Shown piece after piece: positions 1-8,438 of a stretch of DNA of 64,000 bases; the first letter of the stretch is position 1, and every line of letters begins with the position of its first letter. A program made the position numbers and the translations under genes. The notes beneath the pieces are model-generated. The model did not search any database. It saw nothing but the letters and a program-made list of their open reading frames with translations, and had not been told where the DNA came from. Source of the DNA: DATAAP01 sp041690495 (lineage in GTDB: Bacteria > Pseudomonadota > Alphaproteobacteria > CACIAM-22H2); the NCBI GenBank assembly GCA_041690495.1, contig JAWLHE010000008.1, positions 235,460-299,459 on the forward strand. Direction: 5' to 3'.

Positions 1-1393
1 CGTGCAGCGTGCCGACCGAGGCGTGCGCGTACCACGTGCCCTCGGTGCCGTATTTGTGGAAGACCTTCGTCAGCCGGTCGGTGTACTCGGCGAGGTCTTC
101 AAGCGGCACCGCGCAGTCCTCGATGAAGGAGACGGGCTTCCCGTCGCCCTTCATCGACATCATGATGTTGAGGCCCTGCTTGCGCACCTCCCAGATGGCG
201 CTCTGGAAGGCGGGGTCGGTCGCCTCGACGACGCTGTCGGGGAATCCCAGGTCGCCCATCAGCTCGACCAGCTGCACGAGCTTGCGCTTCTCGGCCTCGA
301 GATTCTCGCCGGCGAACTCGACCAGCAGGATCGCGTCGGGCTTGCCGCGCACGAAGCGATCGACGACCGGCCGGAACATCGCGATCTCGCGCGACAGCTC
401 GATCATCGTGCGGTCGACCAGTTCCACCGCGGCGGGATCCAGCTTCACAATGTGCCGCGTCGCGTCCATCGCCTTGTAGAAGGTCGGGAAGTGGCAGACG
501 CCGAGCACCCGCGCCGGCGGAATCGGCGACAGGTCGAGCTGGATGCGCGTGAAGAATCCGAGCGTGCCTTCCGACCCGACCAGCAGCTTCGCCATGTTGT
601 GCCCGGGCTCGTTGCGGTTGAGCCCCGGCACGGTGTGCGGCCGGATCATGTCGAGGTTGTAGCCGCCGACGCGCCGCAGCAGCCGCGGCCAGCGCTCGGA
701 GCGCAGCTCGTCGGCGACCGAACCGGTGATGCGGCGCGCGTCCTCGACCAGCGCGCGGTAGCGCTGCTGCATCGGCATTTCGCCGAGATCGTCGGGCACC
801 TCGCCGAACTGCGCCGAGTTGCCGTCCGCCAGCACGATGTCGATGGCGCGGACGTTGTGCACCATGTTGCCGTAGCGGATCGAGCGCGCGCCGCACGAAT
901 TGTTGCCGGTCATGCCGCCGAGCGTGGCGCGGCTGCCGGTCGAGATGTCGACGGGGAAGGTCAGGTTGTGCGGCTTCAGCTTCTTCTGCAGCGCGTCGAG
1001 CGTGACGCCGGGCTCGACCCACGCCGTGCGGCTGACCGCGTCGATGCTGAGCACGCGGTTCAGGTATTTCGACGTGTCGACGACCAGCGCCCGGCCGACC
1101 GTCTGGCCGCACTGCGAGGTGCCGCCGCCGCGTGGCAGCACGGGTACGCCTTCCTCGCGCGCGATGGCGATGGCGGCGCTGATGTCGTCGACGCGTTTCG
1201 GCACGACGACGCCGATCGGCTCGATCTGGTAGATCGACGCGTCGGTCGAATAGCGCCCGCGGCTGAACGGGTCGAAGAGGACGTCGCCTTCCATTTCCTT
1301 GCGCAGCCGCGCGGCGAGCCGGCTGTCGCCAGGCTTCACCTGGGCGCTGCGCGGAGACGAGGCGGGAGCGGGCGCTGTGTCGTCGAGCGGCAT
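1..1393 (-). CDS. FAD-linked oxidase, YdiJ/GlcD type (3' end cut by window edge)
   Basis: Oxidises a 2-hydroxy acid (lactate, glycolate or 2-hydroxyglutarate class) with FAD. 464 residues are visible and there is no stop before the window edge. The FAD_binding_4 (PCMH) region lies at about residues 60-220, with the pyrophosphate loop PRGGGTSQCG at 87-96 and GNNSCGARSIRYGN at 163-176. The FAD-oxidase C domain then begins, ending with EVRKQGLN. This layout fits the long family of about 1000 aa that carries a C-terminal Fe-S domain, which would lie outside the window. The start ATG at 1393 lies 7 nt after the hydratase stop, so the two are probably cotranscribed. The substrate cannot be read from the sequence. 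Confidence 0.85.
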   Translation of the reverse strand, partial: MPLDDTAPAPASSPRSAQVKPGDSRLAARLRKEMEGDVLFDPFSRGRYSTDASIYQIEPIGVVVPKRVDDISAAIAIAREEGVPVLPRGGGTSQCGQTVGRALVVDTSKYLNRVLSIDAVSRTAWVEPGVTLDALQKKLKPHNLTFPVDISTGSRATLGGMTGNNSCGARSIRYGNMVHNVRAIDIVLADGNSAQFGEVPDDLGEMPMQQRYRALVEDARRITGSVADELRSERWPRLLRRVGGYNLDMIRPHTVPGLNRNEPGHNMAKLLVGSEGTLGFFTRIQLDLSPIPPARVLGVCHFPTFYKAMDATRHIVKLDPAAVELVDRTMIELSREIAMFRPVVDRFVRGKPDAILLVEFAGENLEAEKRKLVQLVELMGDLGFPDSVVEATDPAFQSAIWEVRKQGLNIMMSMKGDGKPVSFIEDCAVPLEDLAEYTDRLTKVFHKYGTEGTWYAHASVGTLH

Positions 1394-1400
1394 TCGGTGC

Positions 1401-2255
1401 TTACTTGAACTGTACGGAGACGGTCATCGGCCCCGTGGGCAGGCCCTCGTAGGTCGCGACCACTTTCTGGCCGGGCTTCGGCGGCGTCAGGCGGCTGAAC
1501 GAGCCGAGGCTGAGGATGTCGCCGGCCTTGAGCCTGCCGCCGCGGCGCTGCACTTCCTCGACGATGAACAGCACCGCGTTAAGCGGGTGGCCGAGGATTG
1601 TCTTGCCCTGGCTCTTGCTGATCTCCGCGCCGTCGGCGGTCAATGTCACCTGCATCGTCGCCAGCGCGTTGACGAACTCCGATGTCGGCAGCACTTGTAA
1701 GGGATCGCCGACCACGCCGCTGCGCGCGCCGACATTGATCGCGACGATGACCGGGCCCGTCATCTTCTCGCCCTGCGCCAGCACGAGGTCGGGCAGCTCG
1801 ATGAACGGCTGCAGGGTCGAGATGTGCTTCACCACCTCGGTCACGGTTCGCGCCTGGTTGATGCCGTCGTCCTTGACGGTCATCAGCATGTCCGCCTCGA
1901 ACAGCGGTCGAGGTCCGAAATTCGCGGGGACCGTCGCGCCGTCCGGCAGCAGCATCTTCTCCAGCAGCACGCCCATCACGGGCATCGGCACGCCGAGCTG
2001 CTGCTGCGCCGCCGGGCTGGTGAGCCCGGCCTTGTAGCCGATCGCCTTGCCCTGCGACTTCGACAGCGCATTGACGAGCGCTGCCTGTGTGCACACCGCC
2101 TGATTCATTGTCAGCGCCTCGCCCGGGCTCTTCGCCGCGGACCGACTCGTCCACGCATCGGCCAGCGGCTTGGCGTGCGGCGTGGGGCCGCAATCGGTCT
2201 GGGCGACGGCGGGGCTGGCGATCAGCAGCGCGGCGAGGGCGGGGATGAGACGCAT
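1401..2255 (-). CDS. Exported 2-keto-4-pentenoate hydratase-like protein (FAH fold)
   Basis: 284 aa. The body matches the MhpD/XylJ hydratase group, whose cytoplasmic members add water to 2-hydroxypenta-2,4-dienoate in meta-cleavage pathways. The acidic metal-site region is at LFEADMLMTVKD and the C-terminal fold has LGHPLNAVLFIVEEVQRRGG. Unlike classical members it begins with a clear Sec signal, MRLIPALAALLIASPAVAQ, so the mature protein should be periplasmic. The start is ATG 2255 with AGGAGG at 2263-2268; the upstream extension of the frame is Arg-rich and has no ribosome site. It is first in an operon with the FAD oxidase. The reaction is uncertain because of the location. Confidence 0.8.
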   Translation of the reverse strand: MRLIPALAALLIASPAVAQTDCGPTPHAKPLADAWTSRSAAKSPGEALTMNQAVCTQAALVNALSKSQGKAIGYKAGLTSPAAQQQLGVPMPVMGVLLEKMLLPDGATVPANFGPRPLFEADMLMTVKDDGINQARTVTEVVKHISTLQPFIELPDLVLAQGEKMTGPVIVAINVGARSGVVGDPLQVLPTSEFVNALATMQVTLTADGAEISKSQGKTILGHPLNAVLFIVEEVQRRGGRLKAGDILSLGSFSRLTPPKPGQKVVATYEGLPTGPMTVSVQFK

Positions 2256-2401
2256 GGCGAACCTCCTGTCTTGTTGGCGCGGAGTATAGGACCGAACCGC
2301 GCGCCGCCGTCGAGCCGATCCGGCATGGCCGCCGCGCCGGAGGCTGGATCGCACGCCCTGCTCGTCGGACGCCCCGGGCGGCGATCGCGCCGGTCTATCT
2401 C

Positions 2402-2430
2402 TTGACCAGCCAAGCCAATTCCAGTATTGA
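2402..2430 (+). promoter_or_regulatory. Candidate sigma-70 promoter of the GntR gene
   Basis: TTGACC (2402-2407), a 17-bp spacer and TATTGA (2425-2430). It lies in an unusually AT-rich patch just before the GTG start at 2464. The palindrome TTGAATTCAA at 2428-2437 overlaps the expected start point and could be an operator. Read from sequence only. Confidence 0.45.
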
Positions 2431-2463
2431 ATTCAAAATGCATTATACAAACAGGCCTGGCAA

Positions 2464-3162
2464 GTGAAAACCGAGCCTGAGCTCTCGTCAGCGTCGCGCC
2501 GGGCGCCGATCCGCCGCGTCTCGCTGCATGACGAGGTGACGGCGCGGCTGCGCGAGCTGGTGCTCGAAGGCGAGCTGGCGCCGGGTTCGCGCGTCCCCGA
2601 GCGCGAACTGTGCGAGCGCTTCGGCGTATCGCGCACGCCGCTGCGCGAGGCGCTCAAGGTGCTCGCCGCCGAGGGCCTCGTGAAGCTGCTGCCCAACCGC
2701 GGCGCCGAGGTGACGCAGCTCACCGAACGCGAGGTCGAGGAGCTGTTCGCTGTCATTTCCCTGCTGGAGGCGGGCGCAGGCGAGGCGGCGTGTCGCCGCA
2801 TCACCGACGAGCAGATCGGCGAGATCCGCGCGCTCCATGCGCGCATGCTCGCCTGCCACGAGGCCGGCGACCGCCCCGCCTATTTCGCGCTCAACCAGCA
2901 GATCCATCGCCGGATCGTCGGGATCGCCGGCAATTCCGTGCTGACCGGGCTCTACGACAACCTGTCGACGCGGGTGCGCCGCGCGCGCTATGCCGCCAAC
3001 CTGTCGCACGAACGCTGGGACGAGGCGGTGCGCGAGCACGAGGCGATCCTCGACGCCCTCGCCGCGCGCGACGGCAAGCGCCTCGGCCGCCTGATGGGCG
3101 AGCATCTGCGCAACAAGGCCTACGCAGCCGGCAGCGTGCTGCGCGACGAACAAGGAGACTGA
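2464..3162 (+). CDS. GntR-family transcriptional regulator, FCD (FadR) subgroup
   Basis: 232 aa. The N-terminal winged helix-turn-helix is at about residues 18-85 (RVPERELCERFGVSRTPLREAL), and an FCD effector domain follows at about 95-220, with likely metal-binding His residues in NQQIHRRIVG and EHEAILDAL. The start is GTG 2464. It sits 2 nt before the aminotransferase gene and is divergent from the hydratase/oxidase operon, so it probably controls one or both in response to an organic acid. The effector is unknown. Confidence 0.85.
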   Translation: MKTEPELSSASRRAPIRRVSLHDEVTARLRELVLEGELAPGSRVPERELCERFGVSRTPLREALKVLAAEGLVKLLPNRGAEVTQLTEREVEELFAVISLLEAGAGEAACRRITDEQIGEIRALHARMLACHEAGDRPAYFALNQQIHRRIVGIAGNSVLTGLYDNLSTRVRRARYAANLSHERWDEAVREHEAILDALAARDGKRLGRLMGEHLRNKAYAAGSVLRDEQGD

Positions 3163-3164
3163 CC

Positions 3165-4355
3165 ATGAGCACAGCGCGCAACAGCAACCGCCACCGCAGC
3201 GGCCGGCACTTCCTGCAGATCCCCGGGCCGACCAATGTGCCGGACCGCATCCTGCGCGCGATCGACCGGCCGACCATCGACCATCGCGGGCCGGAGTTCG
3301 GCCGTCTCGGCCGCGAGGTGCTCGACGGCATGAAGCAGATCTTCAAGACGCGCGGCCCCGTCGTGATCTATCCCGCCTCCGGCACGGGCGCCTGGGAGGC
3401 GGCGCTGATCAACACGCTGTCGCCCGGCGACCGCGTGCTGATGTTCGAGACCGGGCATTTCGCCTCGCTGTGGCGCGAGATGGCGACGCGGCTCGGCCTC
3501 GACGTCGTGTTCGTGCCCGGCGACTGGCGCAGCGGCGTGGATCCTGCGGCGCTCGAGGCGAAGCTGCGCGAGGACAAGGAGCACAGGATCAAGGCGGTCG
3601 CAGCGGTCCATAACGAGACCTCGACCGGCGTCACCAGCCGCATCGGCGAGCTGCGCCAGGCGATCGACCGCGCAAAGCATCCCGCGCTGTTCCTCGTCGA
3701 CACGATCTCGTCGCTCGCCTCGATCGACTACCGCCACGACGAATGGGGCGTCGACGTCACCGTCGGCGGCTCGCAGAAGGGCCTGATGCTGCCGCCCGGC
3801 CTGTCGTTCAACGCGATCAGCGACAAGGCGCTCGTCGCGCACAAGCAGTCGAAATTCATCAAAAGCTACTGGGACTGGACGCCGATGCTCGGTGCCAACC
3901 AGAACGGCTTTTTCCCATACACGCCTGGCACCAACCTGCTCTACGGCCTGCGCGAGGCGATCGCGATGCTGCTCGAGGAGGGGCTCGACAACGTCTTCGT
4001 GCGCCATGCGCGCCATGCCGAGGCGACGCGGCGTGCCGTGCGCGGCTGGGGCCTCGAGGTGCTGGCGAAGAATCCCGCCGAGTATTCCGGCTCGCTGACC
4101 GCGGTGCTGATGCCCGACGGCCATGACGCCGACACGCTCCGCGAGGTAATTCTCGATGCCTTCGACATGTCGCTGGGGCAGGGCCTCGGCAAGCTCAAGG
4201 GCAGGATCTTCCGTATCGGCCATCTCGGCGATTTCAACGATCTGATGCTGATGGGCACGCTTGCTGGCGTCGAGATGGGCCTCGGACTCGGCAAGGTGCC
4301 GCACAGGAAGGGCGGCGTGCAGGCGGCGATGGATTGTCTCGCCGCCGGCGCGTGA
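3165..4355 (+). CDS. Class V aminotransferase, serine-glyoxylate / alanine-glyoxylate type
   Basis: 396 aa, a PLP enzyme of fold type I. It carries the family landmarks GPTNVPDRILRA, SGTGAWEAAL, HNETSTGV, VDTISSLASIDY and the PLP lysine in GGSQKGLMLPPGL (Lys205). This set is typical of serine-glyoxylate aminotransferases, which make glycine and hydroxypyruvate from serine and glyoxylate. The start is ATG 3165, preceded by AAGGAGACTGACC. It follows the GntR gene directly and its stop overlaps the MFS start, which indicates a three-gene operon. A related amino donor cannot be excluded. Confidence 0.85.
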   Translation: MSTARNSNRHRSGRHFLQIPGPTNVPDRILRAIDRPTIDHRGPEFGRLGREVLDGMKQIFKTRGPVVIYPASGTGAWEAALINTLSPGDRVLMFETGHFASLWREMATRLGLDVVFVPGDWRSGVDPAALEAKLREDKEHRIKAVAAVHNETSTGVTSRIGELRQAIDRAKHPALFLVDTISSLASIDYRHDEWGVDVTVGGSQKGLMLPPGLSFNAISDKALVAHKQSKFIKSYWDWTPMLGANQNGFFPYTPGTNLLYGLREAIAMLLEEGLDNVFVRHARHAEATRRAVRGWGLEVLAKNPAEYSGSLTAVLMPDGHDADTLREVILDAFDMSLGQGLGKLKGRIFRIGHLGDFNDLMLMGTLAGVEMGLGLGKVPHRKGGVQAAMDCLAAGA

Positions 4356-5518
4356 GCGGCGGCGCGCGGCGCGCGAGCCTGCTCGCCGCCGTCCTGCTGA
4401 TCGCGTTCAATCTGCGGCCGGCGGTTTCGTCGATAGCGCCGCTGCTCGAGACGATCCGTACCGAGCTGTGGCTGTCGCACGCCGCGGCGAGCCTGCTGAC
4501 CAGCCTGCCGCTGCTGTGCATGGGTGTGTTCCCGTTTCTCGCCGCGCCGGTCGCAGACCGGCTCGGCCTCGCCCGCGGCCTGCTGTGGTCGGTGCTGCTG
4601 ATCGCCGCGGCGACGGCGGTGCGCATCCTCGCCGGCCACGCGGCGATCCTGTTCACGACGGCGCTGCTCGTGGGGATCGGCATCGCCGTCGCGCAGACGA
4701 TGGTGCCGGGAATCGTCAAGCGGCATTTCAGCGCACGTTCCGCCTCGGTGATGAGCCTGTATTCGATGTGCATGACGCTCGGGGCGGGCGTTGCCGCCGG
4801 CGTCACCGCGCCGCTGCGCGACGCGTTCGGCGCTTGGCCCGCGGCACTCGCCTTTTGGGCGGCGCCCGCGCTGCTCGCGGCGCTCGCCTGGCTGCCCTTC
4901 GCCGGAGGGCGCGCGGGCGATGGCCGATCCGCTTCGGGCGGCGGCTTCCCCTGGCGCAGCGGCACCGCATGGCTCATCACCGCGTATTCTGCGGGCGCGT
5001 TCGGGCTGTTCTGGTCGGCGCACACCTGGCTCGTACCGCTTTACGAGGAACAGGGCTGGTCCGCCGCGCGCGCCGGCCTTGTCGTTGCCGGGATGGTCGC
5101 GACCCAGGTCGTCGTGCAACTCGTGCTCGCCGCGGTCGCGGACCTCTGGCGCGACCGCCGCCCGCTGATGATCGCCGGGCTGGTTGTCGCCGCCGCGGGC
5201 CTCGGCGCCGCGGCATTCATGCCGCTGGCGGCGCCGTTCCTGTGGTCGTTCGTACTCGGCCTCGGCATCGGCTGCATCTTTCCGCTGGCGCTCAACCTGC
5301 CGATCGACCATAGCGCCGATCCGGCGGCGGCGAGCCGGCTGACGGCGATGGCGCTCGGCGGCGGCTACCTGCTCGCCGCGCTGTTGCCGGTCGCTGTCGG
5401 CTGGCTGCGCGGCTGGACTGGCGACTTCGTGACGCCGTTCGCCTTGCTCGCCGTTCTCAGCCTCCTCATGATCGTTCCCGTGATCCCGCTGCGGCCGCGC
5501 GTTGTGGTTGTGCCGTGA
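4352..5518 (+). CDS. MFS transporter, CynX/NimT-like
   Basis: 388 aa, about 12 hydrophobic membrane segments. The N-terminal pattern (LIAFNLRPAVSSIAPLLETI, then GVFPFLAAPVADRLG) is characteristic of the CynX/NimT branch of the major facilitator family, which moves cyanate, nitroimidazoles or small organic solutes. A GTG start at 4352 overlaps the aminotransferase stop (GTGA), which implies translational coupling. An in-frame TTG at 4334 is a weaker alternative. The substrate is probably linked to the amino or keto acid used by the preceding enzyme. Confidence 0.75.
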   Translation: MSGGARRASLLAAVLLIAFNLRPAVSSIAPLLETIRTELWLSHAAASLLTSLPLLCMGVFPFLAAPVADRLGLARGLLWSVLLIAAATAVRILAGHAAILFTTALLVGIGIAVAQTMVPGIVKRHFSARSASVMSLYSMCMTLGAGVAAGVTAPLRDAFGAWPAALAFWAAPALLAALAWLPFAGGRAGDGRSASGGGFPWRSGTAWLITAYSAGAFGLFWSAHTWLVPLYEEQGWSAARAGLVVAGMVATQVVVQLVLAAVADLWRDRRPLMIAGLVVAAAGLGAAAFMPLAAPFLWSFVLGLGIGCIFPLALNLPIDHSADPAAASRLTAMALGGGYLLAALLPVAVGWLRGWTGDFVTPFALLAVLSLLMIVPVIPLRPRVVVVP

Positions 5519-5613
5519 CGCTGCAAGCAGCTGATGCAAAAAGCTTAACGTAAAATTCAGTCGGCCCTCATAGGTTGGCTGCCTGGGAGGGGCGGGGCCA
5601 CCCCGTGCGGCAC

Positions 5614-7800
5614 ATGACGTCATGGTTTCGAATCCGACGGCCGGGCCTTGCGGCATGGATCGTCATAGCGGCGACCGTGCTGCTGGTCGCGTTCTGGGTC
5701 GGCCTGCTGGCCGAGCTCGAGCGCTCGCGGGCGCATTACATCGCCAACGCCGCGCGCGAGACGGCCAGCATGGTGCATGCCTTCGCCGAGCACACGAACC
5801 GCATGCTTCGCTCCGCCGAAGGCCTGATCGAGGCGATGCGCCACGACCTCGATCATGGGCACGCGCCCGACATCACGGCGATCACGAAGCGCAATCCGGA
5901 CCTGTCCGGGGTCGCCGCCCATATCGGCGTCTACGACGCCGAGGGTTATCTCGTCACCGGATCGATTCCGGGCCCGCGAGTTTCCTCGGCCGACCGCGCC
6001 TGGTTCCGGAAGGCGAAGGCCACGTCCGGCACGGTGATCGTCGAGCGGCCGATCCTTGGCCGCCGCTCCGGGCTGTGGGTGATTCCGATCGCGCTGCGGC
6101 GCGATGCGCCCGACGGCAGCTTCGCCGGCGTGCTCTACATGTCGGTGCAGATCGGCTATTTCGAGAACTTCTACGGGCCTTCCGATCTCAGCGAGGGCGC
6201 CGCGATGGGGATGTTCGGTCTCGACGGCACGCTCTTCGCGCACCGCGCGACGGACCGATGGGAGATCGGCCGGGCGTACCCGGAGCTCGAGCTGCTCGCC
6301 CGCGTCCGCCGCGAGCCGGTCGGCACGTTCCATTCCGATCGCGAGCCCGACGGGGTGTCCCGCATCGTCAGCTACCGCGCGATCGACGGCTATCCGCTGG
6401 TGACGATGGTCGGTTTCTCCAGGCAAGCGGTTCTCGCGCCTTATGTCGAGCGGAGCCGGCTGATGCTGGCGCAGGGCGGCGCACTCACCCTGATCGGCGC
6501 GCTGCTCGCGGGCATCGCCGCGCATATGCTGTCGCGCGAGCGCAGGGCCCGCGCGGCGGCAGCCGCCAGCGAGCAGCGGCTGCGCGACGCGATCGAGAGC
6601 ATCGACGCCGGCTTCGTGCTGTTCGACCCCGACGACCGGCTGGTGATGTGCAATGAGAAATATCTCGAGCTTCTCCCCTTTCTGCGCCAGCGCCCTGACA
6701 TCATCGGCATGCGCTACGAGGAAATCGTGCGCATGGGTGTCGCCGCCGAACGGCGCGACCGGCCGGACTGGTGCGAGCCGGAGGCGTGGATCGCCCGGCG
6801 CGTCGCCGAGCATCGCAATCCGCCGCCCGATCCGGTCGAGTTTCGCGTCGCCGGCGGCTGCTGGCAGCAGATCAGCGAGCGTCGCACCGCGGACGGGTTC
6901 ACGGTCGGCATCCGCACCGACATCACGCGGCGCAAGCAGCAGGAAAAGGAGCTGCGCGAGAGCGAGGAGCGCCTGCACCGGATCGTCTCGGAGCTGGAGC
7001 ATTCGCGCACGCAGCTCGAGGATCAGGCGGCGGATCTCGTACGCCTCGCCGAGGAGACCCAGGCCGCCAAGCAGCGCGCCGAGATGGCGAATGTCTCGAA
7101 GTCGCAGTTCCTCGCCAATATGAGTCATGAGCTGCGCACGCCGCTCAACGCGATCATCGGCTTTTCCGACCTGATGAAAAGCCAGCTACTCGGCCCGATC
7201 GGCGCACCCCGCTATCTCGAATACGCGAAGGACATCCACTCGAGCGGCACGCATCTGCTGTCGCTGATCAACGACGTGCTCGACATGTCGAAGATCGAGG
7301 CAGGGCGCTACACCCTGCATCCGGAGCCGCTCGACGGCGCCGAGGTGATGCGCGCCAGCGCGCGCTTCGTGCGCGTGCGCGCCAGCGAGGCGGGCGTGGC
7401 GCTGACCGTGGCCGAGGCTCCCGAGCTGCCGATCCGGGCGGATGCGCGGGCGCTGAGGCAGGTTCTGCTCAATCTGCTGACGAATGCGATCAAGTTCACG
7501 CCCGCGGGCGGCGCCGTCGACGTCTCGGCGGCGCGCGAGGGCGATGGCATCGTCTTCAGGATCGCGGACACCGGCATCGGCATCGCCGCGGAGGATCTGC
7601 CGCGGATCGGCCGGCGCTTCGAGCAGGTCGACAACGCGGTCACGCGCAAGGGCGAGGGGACCGGGCTCGGTCTCGCGCTGAGCCGCTCGCTGGTCGAGCT
7701 GCATGGCGGCGCGCTCGCCATCGACAGTGCCGTAGGCCGCGGCACGACCGTGAAGGTGTGGCTGCCGTCCGGCGCGCACCCCGACGAGCGCGCGGCCTGA
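5614..7800 (+). CDS. Membrane sensor histidine kinase with extracellular Cache-like and PAS domains
   Basis: 728 aa. TM1 is at about 11-32, followed by an extracytoplasmic sensor region of about 250 aa (dCache-like), then TM2 at about 284-306 and a PAS domain at about 325-440 (DAIESIDAGFVLFDPDDRLV). A coiled linker leads to HisKA with phospho-acceptor His505 in NMSHELRTPLNAIIGF, and to HATPase_c with the N box NLLTNAIKFTP, DTGIGIAAED and GTGLGLALS. The start chosen is ATG 5614; an upstream TTG at 5575 adds 13 unlikely residues. It is an orphan: no response regulator is adjacent. Confidence 0.88.
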   Translation: MTSWFRIRRPGLAAWIVIAATVLLVAFWVGLLAELERSRAHYIANAARETASMVHAFAEHTNRMLRSAEGLIEAMRHDLDHGHAPDITAITKRNPDLSGVAAHIGVYDAEGYLVTGSIPGPRVSSADRAWFRKAKATSGTVIVERPILGRRSGLWVIPIALRRDAPDGSFAGVLYMSVQIGYFENFYGPSDLSEGAAMGMFGLDGTLFAHRATDRWEIGRAYPELELLARVRREPVGTFHSDREPDGVSRIVSYRAIDGYPLVTMVGFSRQAVLAPYVERSRLMLAQGGALTLIGALLAGIAAHMLSRERRARAAAAASEQRLRDAIESIDAGFVLFDPDDRLVMCNEKYLELLPFLRQRPDIIGMRYEEIVRMGVAAERRDRPDWCEPEAWIARRVAEHRNPPPDPVEFRVAGGCWQQISERRTADGFTVGIRTDITRRKQQEKELRESEERLHRIVSELEHSRTQLEDQAADLVRLAEETQAAKQRAEMANVSKSQFLANMSHELRTPLNAIIGFSDLMKSQLLGPIGAPRYLEYAKDIHSSGTHLLSLINDVLDMSKIEAGRYTLHPEPLDGAEVMRASARFVRVRASEAGVALTVAEAPELPIRADARALRQVLLNLLTNAIKFTPAGGAVDVSAAREGDGIVFRIADTGIGIAAEDLPRIGRRFEQVDNAVTRKGEGTGLGLALSRSLVELHGGALAIDSAVGRGTTVKVWLPSGAHPDERAA

Positions 7801-7803
7801 GCC

Positions 7804-8283
7804 TCAGCCGAGCAGGGTGTCGCGCTTCTCGACGTTGCGCGTGATCGGCACGCCTTCCGGGCTTTCGCTGCCGGTCTTATAGCGGTAGACGCCTTCGCCC
7901 ATCGCCACGAGGGTGCCGGCGCCGTCATGGATCTCGACCGAGGAGACGAACAGGCGCTTGCCGCCGCCGCGTACCCGCGCGCGTGCCGTCAGCACGCCGG
8001 TTTTGGCCTGGGCGAGGAACTGGGTGGTCAGCGACACCGTGACCGAGCGCCGCACGCGGCCCTGATGCTCGCAATGACATCCGGCATAGCCGCCCGCGGC
8101 GTCGATCAGCGTCGCGATCACGCCACCATGCAGCACGCCCGAGCGATTGAGGTGGCGCGGGCCGATCGTGAGCGTGATCGTCGCCTCGCCCTCGCGCCAT
8201 TCGAGCACGCGGTAGCCGACGAGCTGGCGAAAGCCGCTCGGAGCGTCGGTCGGGGCGGGGGCCGGTTCGGGGCGCTTGGTCAT
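7804..8283 (-). CDS. PaaI-family thioesterase (hotdog fold)
   Basis: 159 aa. It has the hotdog thioesterase signature HLNRSGVLHGGVIATLIDAAGG, with the HGG motif and the acidic residue of the long helix, followed by TVSLTTQFLAQA. Family members hydrolyse acyl-CoA or aryl-CoA thioesters. The start is ATG 8283; the frame extends further upstream without a ribosome site. It converges on the sensor kinase with 3 nt between stops and is divergent from the aldehyde dehydrogenase gene across about 155 bp. Confidence 0.8.
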   Translation of the reverse strand: MTKRPEPAPAPTDAPSGFRQLVGYRVLEWREGEATITLTIGPRHLNRSGVLHGGVIATLIDAAGGYAGCHCEHQGRVRRSVTVSLTTQFLAQAKTGVLTARARVRGGGKRLFVSSVEIHDGAGTLVAMGEGVYRYKTGSESPEGVPITRNVEKRDTLLG

Positions 8284-8438
8284 GGGCGCACACCCTAGCC
8301 GGAGCCTCCCGCCGAAGTCCATCGCTTGGCGCGACCGCGGACACCCGCTGCCGGCTTCATGTTCGCAAACACGTGTGCCCGGCTTACAGTGTCGCGGGCC
8401 ATTGTCGGCCGGGACGGGACGAACGACGGGAAGGAACG

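Noticed and set aside
99..1112. 337-aa minus-strand frame inside the FAD oxidase
   Set aside because: Arg/Ala-rich alternative frame; the true frame reads a clear FAD-binding domain to the window edge.
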